A DNA stretch of 18,081 nt. Origin: Mucidula mucida. Taxonomy: Eukaryota > Basidiomycota > Agaricomycetes > Agaricales > Physalacriaceae. Both the position numbers and the translations under genes were made by a program. Below, in pieces: positions 1-9,155 of this stretch (position 1 is its first letter; each line of letters opens with the position of its first letter). Under the pieces are notes generated by a model. The model worked only from the letters and a program-made list of their open reading frames with translations, did not search any database and was not told the DNA's origin. Where the stretch lies: assembly GCA_015501055.1 (NCBI GenBank), contig JADNYV010000679.1, positions 1 to 18,081 of the forward strand, written 5' to 3'.

Positions 1-1033
1 GCCTACTTTACACCCTCCCGTGAACATTACGACCAATGACATGTCGACTGTTAATTGGACAGTCGATCTTTCATGGGCCTCTCCTTTCTTCATCAGCGTA
101 GTCGACTCAGAGTTCAATTTCTGGTCATATGGCCCTCTTCATAGCGGTGAAGGAGAATCTGGTTGTCTGTCCGGTGCTTCGCGGGAGAGGTGCGCTACTC
201 GGTTCGCCATACTTACCTGGGTCGGCTAACAGTGACATAGTGATTCCGACATATCCTCGACCGGGAAATTTGTAGGAACAGGTATAGCTGGTCTAGTCGT
301 CGGAGTTCTTGCAGGCATTGCAGCCGCTGTGTGGTTTTTGAACCGCCGTCAAAAGCGACAACGTCAGGAAAACCAATTTGTTGCTCTGGGGCCTTCGACA
401 CCACTGGATTCTGGAACGGATCCTCTGGCTCCGCGCCACGATCCTTTTGACAGTCCTTGGTCTCTTGGTACTACAGGAACTCAATATCGTCCCGTTCCGA
501 CTATGCCTTCCGACACATCCTTTGGCAATTACCATACACTTTCATATCATCCACAGAGTACTTATCAAGTCGAGCCATTCGTAATGCCAGGCGAAGAGCG
601 ACTCTCTACACAAGGGCCCATGTCTCCTGGATCGACCACGCATGGTTATAGTTCTCCGTCAGTGACGAACGACCCGCATACCTCTCGACAACAATCTGGG
701 CATGTTTATGTTGTACACCATGATGGTGGCCGCGCACCAATTACAGTATACCATGAAGATGGGACCGAGGTTGTGGAATTACCTCCTCGCTACAATGACG
801 ATACCTCGTCGTCGTCTCCGCGTGACCACAGCGATGCAAGGAGTGATGTTCCTAGTGGGAGTGATCCTCGAAGCAGCGGTGAGTTCCGAAGTGCACATGG
901 AGCAGGCAGCAGTGATGCCTCCAGGGCAAGTGCCGCATATCTAAATCAGCAAAGAAGGCCTGGAGGGTGCCGAAAAAACCTGGGCGACCATAGTTTCTCT
1001 TTAGCATGGACAAGGTGCATATTTACTTCTTAG
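1..1033 (+). CDS. Single-pass membrane protein with disordered cytoplasmic tail (5' partial)
   Basis: The gene enters from the left edge. Proposed exons are <1-189 and 241-1033; the intron (190-240, 51 nt) has a GTGCGC donor, a CTAAC branch point and a TAG acceptor and keeps the frame. The first exon gives an extracellular-type segment with N-glycosylation sequons (NIT, NWT) and the stretch WASPFFISVVDSE. Next come a glycine-rich transmembrane helix (about 271-340, GIAGLVVGVLAGIAAAVWF), a basic stop-transfer patch (NRRQKRQRQ), and about 220 residues rich in Ser, Pro and Gly with a PPRY motif near 790, a possible ligand for WW domains. This layout is known in many basidiomycete surface proteins of unknown function; a wall or surface sensor role is only a guess. 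The 3' end is uncertain: a run of six A at about 973-978 precedes a read-through tail, and one more A would end the protein at a nearby TAG. Confidence 0.7.
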
Positions 1034-1219
1034 TTTAAGGGACAATTTCTGGATAATGACACGATACACCTTCTAATGTAAAATACCCTACGCAGACATA
1101 TTTTCCACATAGATTATGAAACCTTACTTACGACGGTTCGATTGTTGACAATGCCAGTTTCAATCTTATCATGTGGCCCTGTGGCTGTACCTCTATGATG
1201 CGATCATGTTGGTTTTGCA

Positions 1220-1225
1220 TATAAG
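1220..1225 (+). promoter_or_regulatory. Possible TATA element before the DUF7702 gene
   Basis: TATAAG lies 44 nt before the ATG at 1269, inside the 235-bp gap between the first two genes. Position and sequence fit a TATA box. Such short motifs are common by chance, so this is weak. Confidence 0.25.
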
Positions 1226-1268
1226 TAGTAGTCCGCTTCCACCCTCGCGTCGCTCTCAGTGGACGAAA

Positions 1269-2256
1269 ATGCCGGCCTTGGATGAGAGAGGAAAGATGGC
1301 CGCTGCTCAGATCGCGTTCTATGTTCCTATCGCTATCATCTCTCTTCTATTTTTCGTTCGATACTTGTTCAGTAACGATGGTGGATGGTTCCTGCTTCTC
1401 ATATTTGCCCTCAGTGAGTCCTGCCTCTTGCGCGAGAACGACTACATCCTCGTTAATGAAATCCAGCTCGAATTGTAGGAGGCGCACTAATTGTAGCGGG
1501 GGAGTCCATGACAGATCCAAGCGTAGACCTGTTTATTGCCGCATATCTGCTCTTCCATGCTGGACTCACCATATTGATGCTCGCTTCCATTGGCTTCATC
1601 TCTCTCGCGTAACATTCCAGTACTTTTTCAATGGCGCCCTATATTCAAAGATTATTCAGAGGGTATCGATCGTACAGCGATTATGATAGCGTACGCCGCT
1701 TGTATTTCTTCGCCGGTGCCATGGCCCTGGTTGCGCTGGGTTTAAGTATTGCTGCTGGTATGCTAGGACACACGTCAATCCAGACGTGAATGCTGGTATG
1801 ATTATACGACGCGTAGCTGCAGGGGTCTACGGAGTACGTGATAGATTTGGGAGGTGAGATAGCAGATGTTGATGGTTCTGTTTTAGGCCTTCTATCTAGT
1901 CCTCGTCTTGATGACAATGGTGGCATGGAGTCATCGTTATGCTATGAGAAGCTACCGTCGAAAGGTGAGTGCCAGATACTCCATGATGGTCATGGTGTTG
2001 ACGATTGATTTAGTTACTTGCTGGCGTAACATTAGCTCTTCCTTTCCTTGGTGCACGCGTGGCATACGAATTCCTCGCGTCCTGGTCCTCGTCGGATCCA
2101 TTTGGCAACGCACTGTCTTCCAATCCCACTCTCGCCAAGTTCAATCCTGTTCAAGGCGATTGGATACCTTACCTCGTGATGGGTTTAGTGGTGGAATTTG
2201 TTGCAGCTCTCATTTACGCCGTCTTCGGTGTCATGCTACATCGCAGACACCCATGA
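1269..2256 (+). CDS. Seven-transmembrane fungal protein, DUF7702-like
   Basis: Exons: 1269-1413, 1479-1608, 1660-1833 (with a frame problem), 1887-1964 and 2014-2256. The start ATG is followed by MPALDERGK and the first helix. Seven hydrophobic helices follow, including AFYVPIAIISLLFFVRY (first), DLFIAAYLLFHAGLTILML (third), LYFFAGAMALVALGLSIAAG (fourth) and YLVMGLVVEFVAALIYAVFG (last), ending in a short basic tail (HRRHP). The order resembles the fungal DUF7702 integral membrane family, whose function is unknown. In exon 3 the frame shifts by one base at about 1775-1780. Either one base is missing, giving about 256 residues, or 1758-1783 (GTATGC...CCAG) is a 26-nt intron, giving about 247 residues. 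The other introns (49-65 nt) keep frame. Family call is from remembered pattern, not a search. Confidence 0.75.
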
Positions 2257-2740
2257 ACTTCTCCACGCCTGAACGACTTCAACAGCGCCACGACCGACAT
2301 ACTTTTACTATCCAGATATACGTTGCTTTACGATGTACTACTTACTTGAAGACCCCGCTGATGAAGGACTATGTTGACGTTCTACTGCTACTGTAAAACA
2401 GTACATGCCTGAATGGTACTACTAGTACAGAGCGTGAAGTGTGCGAGTCGCATAGTCAAGCACTCTTCATGACAGCCGAAGGGTTGCGTGAAGAGCGCTC
2501 CGGCTTAATTGAACTCGATAGCATCCCTCTATACAACCACAGCAAATACCCTGAATCACAGTAAAGAATCGAGAGTTGTTCTGTGAGAACGGTGGTGGCA
2601 AGGTTGAAAGAAAATTTCGCTGGTGGTTACTTAAGTGGTGCACACGTGACCTGATGACCGTGGGAATCGGACGAAGCTTGACGTCAGTGATTGCAATGCT
2701 TCGCTTCCGCCATCTCTACCGACAAGCACCTAAAGCAAGA
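2257..2740. other. Intergenic region upstream of the dienelactone hydrolase gene
   Basis: This 484-bp stretch lies between two genes on the same strand. Short open frames are present but lack splice-compatible continuations or recognisable motifs. It should hold the 3' UTR of the DUF7702 gene and the promoter of the hydrolase gene. I see no clear TATA box, repeat or RNA gene. Confidence 0.5.
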
Positions 2741-3801
2741 ATGTCTACGGTTCATAATACCAACAAAGCCTGCTGCTCTATCCCCCCAGTGCTATCTGAT
2801 TACCAACCCAAAGGTGCTATTAAGCCCGTCGCTGGCTTCCAGAAGGTATACGTCACTGGGCCTGCGACAAGTAGTAATGCCATTGTCTGTATCTTTGACA
2901 TCTTTGGGTGCGTCCCGGCATAGCGTTATTGTGTCTCGATTCGAGCGCTTTGACAGGTTCTTTCCCCAAACGCAACAGGGTGCTGATATTGTCGCGTCGA
3001 CGCTGAACACGATCGTGTATATGCCCGACTTTTTTGAGCCCGACGCGCCATTTGATATTGCCAAGTTTCCACCCAAAACTGATCAAGATAAAGCCGATCT
3101 TCAAGCTTTTTTTGGCAGTACCGCCAACCCTTCAGCTGCGATCACCAAGCTCAAAACATTTGGCGAGAGTCTTAAGGCCAACGGCTTTAAGCGCGTGGGA
3201 GTCTACGGCATGTGCTGGGGTACCTATATCTCTGCCTCCACCTTTCTCCTCTAACTCGTATTCCTAGGCGGCAAGGTAGCAGTATCCTCTGGTGGTGAAT
3301 CTACTCCGTTTGATGCTGTTGCCATTCTCCATCCTGCGCAAGTGGATGTTCATCCACTTGAGTTCTTGTTCTGAACTCTATCTCTACAGCATGTTATCTG
3401 TCGACGATGCAAGCAGGTTGACTGTTCCTCTCGGCATGTACATTTCTGGCGATGAACCTGTTGATGAGGTATGATAGACACTCTTGACAAATCGTCAACG
3501 CTAATCTGATTCGCATAGTATGAGAAAATAGTCGAGGTCGTATCGAAGAAGCCATTTGCCGACAAATGCGACGCAAAGAATTATTCCAATATGTGGGTCG
3601 CAATCAAGCTTCCAAGATAGATCTCAAGACATGCTTAGGTTCCATGGATGGGGCGCTGCCCGTGCCGATCTCAAGAATGAGAAGAATTTGAAAGAGTAAA
3701 GGCAACACACTCCTCTTTTTCGTCGGTGTTCTGAAGAATCTCTCAGGTTCGAAGATGTTTACTCTCGTCTTGTTTCATTCTTCAAATCCACCTTGGGCTG
3801 A
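2741..3801 (+). CDS. Dienelactone hydrolase family protein
   Basis: Seven exons (2741-2907, 2957-3219, 3268-3337, 3390-3468, 3519-3592, 3639-3695, 3747-3801) join in frame to a 254-residue protein, the usual size for this alpha/beta-hydrolase family. The nucleophile elbow is GMCWGGK, split by intron 2, with Cys142 as nucleophile; Asp188 lies in SGDEP and His220 in FHGWG, so the Cys-Asp-His triad is complete. The family hydrolyses dienelactones or related lactones and esters; many fungal members are of unknown substrate, and no targeting signal is visible, so it is likely cytosolic. Intron 3 (3338-3389) begins with GCAAGT, a GC-AG intron, and only this donor restores the frame into HPAMLSVDD. 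The gene converges on the F-box gene, with 99 bp between stop codons. Confidence 0.93.
3338..3389 (+). other. GC-AG intron in the dienelactone hydrolase gene
   Basis: The donor is GC|GCAAGT and the acceptor CTACAG, 52 nt. It is the phase-2 junction that carries the protein from the HPA codons into MLSVDD. The nearby GT donors (for example GTGGAT at 3342) give the wrong phase. Confidence 0.85.
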
Positions 3802-3900
3802 CTCCAGAATGGAATGGTACCAGTGGCATACGAACCCGAACTGCAGTAACGTGTAAGATATATGTAGCAGAGCAAATCAAAGAGAATTGTATCGGTATTG

Positions 3901-5659
3901 TTAAAGGTGGTCGAAAACTTCCGCAGGATAGTCATCGTCAACTTTCCACAGCCAGAATGGACCTACACATCTAAGTATGAATGTCGAAGATGGAGAAATA
4001 GGCGATCTTACCCACGGGGTCACCTAAATATTGTATCGTTAGTATTACGAGGCGTTTGCGTTACGGGCGCTGACCTCGGTCATGCAAGACAGTTGTCCAT
4101 ACGCCGACAACACCCGCTGCGCATCCTACGTTGCCCACTTGTATTCCTTCAGAACTGAAAATGTGTGAGATGGTATACAAAAGCAAGACCAGAGTTGCTT
4201 CACCTCCATTGCGTCTCGCCATCATACATTGAAACCTTTTCCCTCTGGCAATCAGTTATGAAGTCGTTTATTCAGAACGCACTGACTACTCACGAATTGA
4301 TAGCGAATGCTACCGTCATTCGCCATTCTAACAACGCCTTCAACACTAGACTCGTGTCCATTTACGCCCCGCGACGTCCCTTTGAAGTGGATGGGGGGAT
4401 ACTTCGGGAAGTACGTACAGAACTCCGTGTCATCATGATACTTCAAATCGGAGTGGCTGACCACTTTCAGATTGATCTGGATGAGACGCGTTGCCTCACG
4501 AAAGCGAGGGTTCTCCTCAAAGTAGGCGATATGCTTTGGCCCGCGGAACGTATTGGAAAACTAGAAATCATGACATGAGGAAGGATTATCGCTTTTCTGA
4601 ACGAAGCGTACGTTGAACGCTGGAAGGAAAGAGAGGCGGAAGATTACTATTATCGTATAAGGCACAGATATTATGATTGATGCGTACCGAACAGATCTCT
4701 TAATACATGTCAACCCGAGTACAGGACAGTAGAGAAGACGATATCATACCGATAGTCCATAAAACAGACATAGCGTCTCCAATTGCCTATCGATACATTA
4801 GCTGAGCTCAGAAACATAGGTCTGCGGATCCACCTTCCACGCCAGCCCAATCTCTGTCGGTGAATGTAGCCGGGGCGGAGCGCGCACGGACGGCATCCAA
4901 CCCAACTCGAGGGCGGAATTCAAATAGACGCGGCGGAAGTTCTGCAAGGTTGGCCCAAACCACGTTCATCAAATGGACGACATGGATCCAATTCACACCT
5001 CCGTTCGCAAGATAAGGTCCCCAGCTAGATTCGCGGGTATAATTGGATAAGTCATATGCGAAGCAGCGACTCTTGTTCCGTTGATGTTCAGAGGGTAAGG
5101 GCTCGTCCTCGTCGTCGACCTGAGAGAGGATGAAGTATGCCTTGAGTTGTGCAATGGCCTGATCGAGGAATGCCGGGTGATTGGGGAACGTTCGGTGGAG
5201 AATGCTGGACGAAGATAAGACGATGGAAAGGCGCTCCATTGCCAATGAGGGCCTTGGCCTGCGGTTAGAATATGGTTCCGACGTCCTGACCATGTCGAGG
5301 AACGTCTGCACGGCGAACCACACAACGGCGGCAGGCGACTCTGACTGGAAAGCGATGTGTTCTGCGCGTATCCTGCCTTGTACCAGGCTCTTGTAGTCCA
5401 AGTTGTCGCATTCTTCAAGAGTCCTATGCGCAAGAGAGTCCCGGGGATCGCCAAACTCATGGATGAGGAGTTCTCGCCATAGATAGCTATCATCGGAGCT
5501 ATATACCAGGTCCCTGCTAAAGCTGCAGGTCTGAGAGAAAGCTGCTACGTCTTTGGCACTACAGAAGGTGAGGATTTCCTGGATGACCTCGAGGGGAATG
5601 GACAATATCTTGCACTCGATGGCCATATGGTGGAGGAATGCACGGATATAAGGTACCAT
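3901..5659 (-). CDS. F-box domain protein, nine exons with micro-exons
   Basis: Exons, 5' to 3' on the minus strand: 5659-4834, 4786-4750, 4698-4688, 4619-4612, 4560-4294, 4244-4204, 4154-4075, 4023-4012 and 3962-3901. They join to 1344 nt (447 residues). An ATG at 5626 would drop 11 residues and starts just before the F-box, so it is an equally good start. The F-box is at about residues 18-65 (LSIPLEVIQEILTFCSAKDV, then FSQTC, LWRELL). The rest matches a basidiomycete F-box family with WAGVEG, WRRYVCFMDYR, HFKGTSRG, VWTTVLHDR and GPFWLWK as landmarks. F-box proteins bind Skp1 in SCF ubiquitin ligases; the C-terminal part would bind substrate, which is unknown here. Exons of 11, 8 and 12 nt are needed to hold frame and family motifs. 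A MITE lies 165 bp upstream. Confidence 0.9.
4612..4698 (-). other. Tandem micro-exons (11 nt and 8 nt) of the F-box gene
   Basis: Exon 3 (4698-4688, 11 nt) and exon 4 (4619-4612, 8 nt) encode the join RDLFAFN between the DYR end of exon 2 and FSNTFRG of exon 5. The introns around them are 51, 68 and 51 nt. The intron before exon 3 ends in TTAAG, a non-YAG acceptor. Skipping either exon breaks the frame. A third micro-exon of 12 nt (4023-4012, encoding the DPV part of GDPVG) lies further downstream. Confidence 0.75.
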
Positions 5660-5823
5660 AACACCGTGAGATTTCGATCAGCCGATGCGGAAATGGCAAA
5701 ATACCTCTTGTTCTGTCGACTATCTCAGTCTGCTGTGTGAAAGGCGAAACAGAAGTACTGCAGATGTAAATTCTCTCGAAAACGCTATGGAGGCTCCTAT
5801 TCTGTGTATCGCCCATAGTTTCC

Positions 5824-5932
5824 TAGTCTCGAGCCAGCCGCTCGACACCGGTTCTTTGAGGGGTTGAGGTCACCGGCGCATGAAGGGACCAACGATCTGA
5901 TCGGCTTGGTGAAGGGACTGGTGTCGAGTCTA
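5824..5932. mobile_element. MITE copy 1 (109 bp) with 9-bp target-site duplication
   Basis: The element starts TAGTCTCGA and ends TCGAGTCTA, terminal inverted repeats that match at 8 of 9 positions. It is flanked by perfect direct repeats ATAGTTTCC at 5815-5823 and 5933-5941. It has no coding capacity. It is identical to copy 2 except for 19 extra bases in the middle (5874-5892). A 9-bp duplication with short inverted repeats fits a Mutator-like non-autonomous element; the superfamily is inferred from duplication length only. Confidence 0.9.
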
Positions 5933-6010
5933 ATAGTTTCCGGCGTACTATCATTGACTCGAAATTCATGGTTCTTAGCATGGGTAGGTAGTGGGTAGGC
6001 GGGACAGTAC

Positions 6011-6100
6011 TAGTCTCGAGCCAGCCGCTCGACACCGGTTCTTTGAGGGGTTGAGGTCACCGATCTGATCGGCTTGGTGAAGGGACTGGTGTCGAGTCTA
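6011..6100. mobile_element. MITE copy 2 (90 bp) with 9-bp target-site duplication
   Basis: It has the same ends as copy 1 (TAGTCTCGA and TCGAGTCTA) and is flanked by perfect direct repeats GGACAGTAC at 6002-6010 and 6101-6109. The shared 90 bp is identical to copy 1, in the same orientation. The 19-bp difference falls at a CG dinucleotide repeat, as expected for a small deletion or insertion. The separate, different duplications show two independent insertions and not a tandem duplication of the region. Confidence 0.92.
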
Positions 6101-6256
6101 GGACAGTACAAGACGCTCCTTAATGTGCCATCAAGGTCCTCCGAAAGGTGATAGTGCACAGCCTCGTGCAGACCGCGTTCCCATCCCTTGTATTCTCTTC
6201 AACTTATCATATCAGGCGATGATCTGTCTTGTTCTCTTTCTAGTCCGTTCGCATTG

Positions 6257-7530
6257 ATGGCCGCTTCTTTGGCAGACCATAATAAGCACGGTAAATTTTA
6301 TCGCAATGTCGAAAGCTTGGATAGACGATGGCTTCCGTCGCCTGTTTCGTCGGAGGTCGCGTCAATGCCCTCCGACATGTACCCTTACCCTTATGACGCA
6401 CGCTGGAGGCCGCCTACAGCACCACCGCTCAAGGTGCATTACATTGGCCGCACCCAGCAAAGGAACCTGATGACAAGATGGCTTCAAAGACTATTGCGTG
6501 AGTCTCGTTCTGTATTTTGGTCAACAGATACAGCTGAAGTTGTTGAAGATCGTAACAGAATGGATCTTGTCCATGAGATACCAATGTACCACCCATATGA
6601 ACTGGATCCGCCCATGCCGCGTTATCCACCAATTCCACTCTCTGAATGGAAGGCTTGGGGCTATTATGCGCGCCCCAACATCAACGGTATACATGTTCAC
6701 AATCAATGTGAGTGCCTTTGGCATCATAGCTGTGAGCCACTCAAGCGACTTCTACAGCACCGCGATTACAAACATTGATGCACATAGACATCGAAGAGTT
6801 GTATTACGCATTACGAGGTTTAAACCCAGGTACGCATTTCACAGCTCTCTCTCTCCAGCTCGAATGCCATTGTTCCATAGATGGACAGCAGATCGAACAT
6901 CCTGAGCGTTGGGTGCCAGGAATCCGTCACCCGGCTCTTCCATCGCGCCCTCAAACGTGGAAACGACCCGAGCTCAATGCACGTCTGCCATTTCCTTGGG
7001 AATGCTATTTGAATCCGTGGCTCACTCATAATGATGGAGGAATATCGTGCGCTGTCGGCTGGGATGTGGGTGTTCATCCTGACACGATATGGATAAATCC
7101 ACAGGATGGCCCACTAGCACCCTTGTCTGATCCAGATAAGCACCAGCCAGCGACGTTTCCGTTTGTCACGCACCTAGTTGTGAACAGTCTGAACCTCGAT
7201 GGCAGACCGCTTCCCTTAGAGCGAATCATCATTGTCAACATGGACGGAATCTGCTGTATTGACGTGTTTATGGGCCTCCATGAGCACTTCCAGAAGCGTG
7301 TGTCGCGTGAAGAGTACGACAATTGGGACCAGTCTGTCCGTGACGAAGCAACGAGCGTCAATCGTTACCGGGTACAGCACCAAAAACGCCGGGTGACTGA
7401 TATCCTTCGTTGCGATCGCTTGGGGCACAATTGCATGTTTGACGGTCTGACCGTCAATCCTGACCGCCATGGATGGATACTACATGTTACACGCGAGCAT
7501 CATTTTCCACGTCGTCATACGCGTACCTGA
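6257..7530 (+). CDS. DUF6699 domain protein
   Basis: Proposed exons are 6257-6707, 6758-6829 and 6881-7530, giving 390 residues. The ATG at 6257 is the first good start in a frame that is open further upstream without an ATG. The C-terminal half has the DUF6699 layout: LNPWL, a WDV strand near WDVGVHPDTI, a run to PFVTHLVVNSL, GICCIDVFMGLHEHF, then RVTDILRCDRLGHNCMFDGL and a closing GWILHV strand. DUF6699 is abundant in basidiomycetes and its function is unknown. The N-terminal 150 residues are Pro, Tyr and Arg rich (YPYPYDARWRPP, PMPRYPPIPL) with no known domain. The second intron (6830-6880, 51 nt) has no in-frame stop, so retention would add 17 residues. A GTGAGT at 6497 could be a further donor. 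A MITE lies 156 bp upstream. Confidence 0.82.
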
Positions 7531-7599
7531 CAAACTTGTCTACAAATGTTAATACACCCATAATGCTGAATAGCGAAATAATGTTATCGTCTGGGTTTC

Positions 7600-8971
7600 T
7601 CAAGCCGCAAATAGCCACCATCCTGCAAACGCAAATCCAAAGAGCAATCCCAAAGCACGAGCAACAATTACAACAACCAGAGCTTTGCGGATGGCGGCAT
7701 AGAAAGTACTCAAAGCTGATCCAGACCAGTTGATCCTGGAAGGCGAGGTCAATCAGTAAGGAAACTTTAAAGATCAAAAAGGGGGACTTGCCTTCGGTCG
7801 TTGGCACCTCCAGAACGCACACTTGCTTCCCACCCACGAATCACTTCTCGATAGCGTTTCCCGAATACCCTAACGTTAATCTGGTGAGATAGTGGTCATT
7901 GACATCATTATTACACACTCACCAAATCCAAAAATTGACATCAGGATACGAGAAGCGTGGAAACACGCTCGCTAGACTAGGCGCCACAACTTCCATACGC
8001 ATACCGGGAACCTCACTCTGATAGGGCAGGTACATGACAGGGGAAAGTGGAGATGAGCGACCGCTGTCAATGTTAATCTCGGGATCGACTTCGCTTTTGG
8101 AAGAGGGCGTAGGAAGGACCATGTATGACATCAAGTCCAGTGTCATGCCGAGAGATAAACCCCAAAGTTTGAGCACATGCGCAGTGCTCTTGTTCTCTAG
8201 CACAATGGCCGGGAACTCCATGCTCCCAATAAGGATGCGCACGAGAAGACGCAGGGCAGTGGAATGTTTTGGGGCCAGACGTGAAGCTGCATCAACCGTC
8301 ACAGTAGACCAACGGGGAGCGGGGTTGGCGGATACTAAGGACGCAAGGGGAATCCAGTGCAAAGCGGTGGATGGAACCGGGTCGGGAGGCGGCGCCTGTG
8401 GGGATACTTGGAGAAAAACGAAAGGCGACAGAATCATGAGCAGGCGCTTCCCGAGAGAAGTTGTGATTTCACGGTCATCGAGCTGACCGATGCACATGTA
8501 GTCGCGCTCAGCAAGGTCAATGCCAATCTCCTCCCAAGTTTGACGAAGAGCTATAAGGCGTGAGACAAAGCTTTCCGACACAATATAATACACACCAGTG
8601 TATGCGCCTCCTTCATCGTCAGGATCAGTTCTGCCGCCAGGAAACGCTACGTGTGCTTCCTTTGCTCGAGGGTTAGCTTTGGCTACAGAACCATCGTCTG
8701 AGATGGGATTGTCCCTTTGCAAAAAAAGGACTTCGGCGCGGGCATTTGGATTATTCACCCAGTCTAGTTGGAAGAATTCGGAAAGGGCTGGCGGAGCAGT
8801 GGACGTGCTGGGAAGGTTCGCATCGGGAGGTGGAACGACGCGTATGACTATGGCGACTGCTGCTCGGCGAGGCTGCGTCGGAGGTGAGGCAATGATTCTT
8901 GGAGGCGTTGAACGGATTCGGTGCAATGCCCGAGCTAGCAGGGGCACCACGGAGACTGGTTTATCTGACAT
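7600..8971 (-). CDS. Nudix hydrolase with C-terminal membrane anchor
   Basis: Exons: 8971-8596, 8550-7923, 7869-7792 and 7735-7600, joining to 405 residues. The start is MSDKPV; the upstream in-frame GTG is not needed. The Nudix box lies at about residues 112-139: FPGGRTDPDDE, then LRQTWEEIGIDL. It follows the long-spaced form seen in CoA/NUDT8-like members; the usual REU is RQT here, with both following Glu kept. Intron 1 (8595-8551, 45 nt) cuts this box and has no stop, so an unspliced reading hides it. Nudix enzymes cleave nucleoside diphosphate-linked substrates; PCD1-like CoA or nucleotide pyrophosphatase activity is a guess. The last exon gives a hydrophobic helix (ALVVVIVARALGLLFGFAFA) ending seven residues later, so the enzyme is probably tail-anchored. 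Intron 3 (7791-7736) is a GC-AG intron with GCAAGT. Confidence 0.88.
7736..7791 (-). other. GC-AG intron in the Nudix gene
   Basis: The donor is AG|GCAAGT and the acceptor TTCCAG, 56 nt. It joins ANDR to RINWSGSALS in phase 2 and gives a clean hydrophobic anchor and stop at 7600. The alternative GT three codons later yields a Cys-rich frame that looks non-coding. Confidence 0.75.
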
Positions 8972-9155
8972 GGTAGGAAACGGAAGGTACACTTCCCCAA
9001 CCGATCGTTTTTATCAGGGGATTCGGAACCCCGATCCGGTCTGGGCATACAAAAAGTTGGGAACCACCTGTCTACAAGCTAAGAAGAACAGGGTGCATTA
9101 AAATGTTCATAGAGATATCGTCCGTAGTGCTACACAAAGTAAAACAAGAAAGCGA

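Larger units (their letters stand above)
5660..6256. other. Divergent intergenic region with two MITEs
   Basis: This 597-bp region separates the divergent F-box and DUF6699 start codons and should contain both promoters. It holds two miniature transposons (5824-5932 and 6011-6100). The parts outside them show no convincing coding or RNA signal. Confidence 0.7.

Noticed and set aside
1908..2396. Plus-strand open frame of 162 codons
   Set aside because: It overlaps exons of the DUF7702 gene in another frame and passes straight through well-formed introns.
4165..4578. Plus-strand open frame of 137 codons
   Set aside because: It lies antisense to the F-box exons carrying HFKGTSRG and YDGETQW; its composition shows no domain.
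4993..5493. Minus-strand open frame of 166 codons
   Set aside because: It is an out-of-frame shadow of the first F-box exon.
5824..6100. A tandem duplication explanation for the repeated 90-bp block
   Set aside because: Each copy has its own, different 9-bp flanking duplication, which a segmental tandem duplication would not produce.
7473..7733. Plus-strand open frame after the DUF6699 gene
   Set aside because: It covers the DUF6699 end in another frame and runs antisense to the last Nudix exon; no supporting motif.
2741..8971. A metabolic or biosynthetic gene cluster (hydrolase plus Nudix enzyme)
   Set aside because: No core biosynthetic enzyme, transporter or regulator lies between them, and the neighbours are an F-box protein and a DUF6699 protein.
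8034..9101. Long plus-strand open frames (150 and 167 codons) opposite the Nudix gene
   Set aside because: They are antisense to a well-supported Nudix coding region, have low-complexity Arg/Ser/Gly composition and show no known motif or splice structure.
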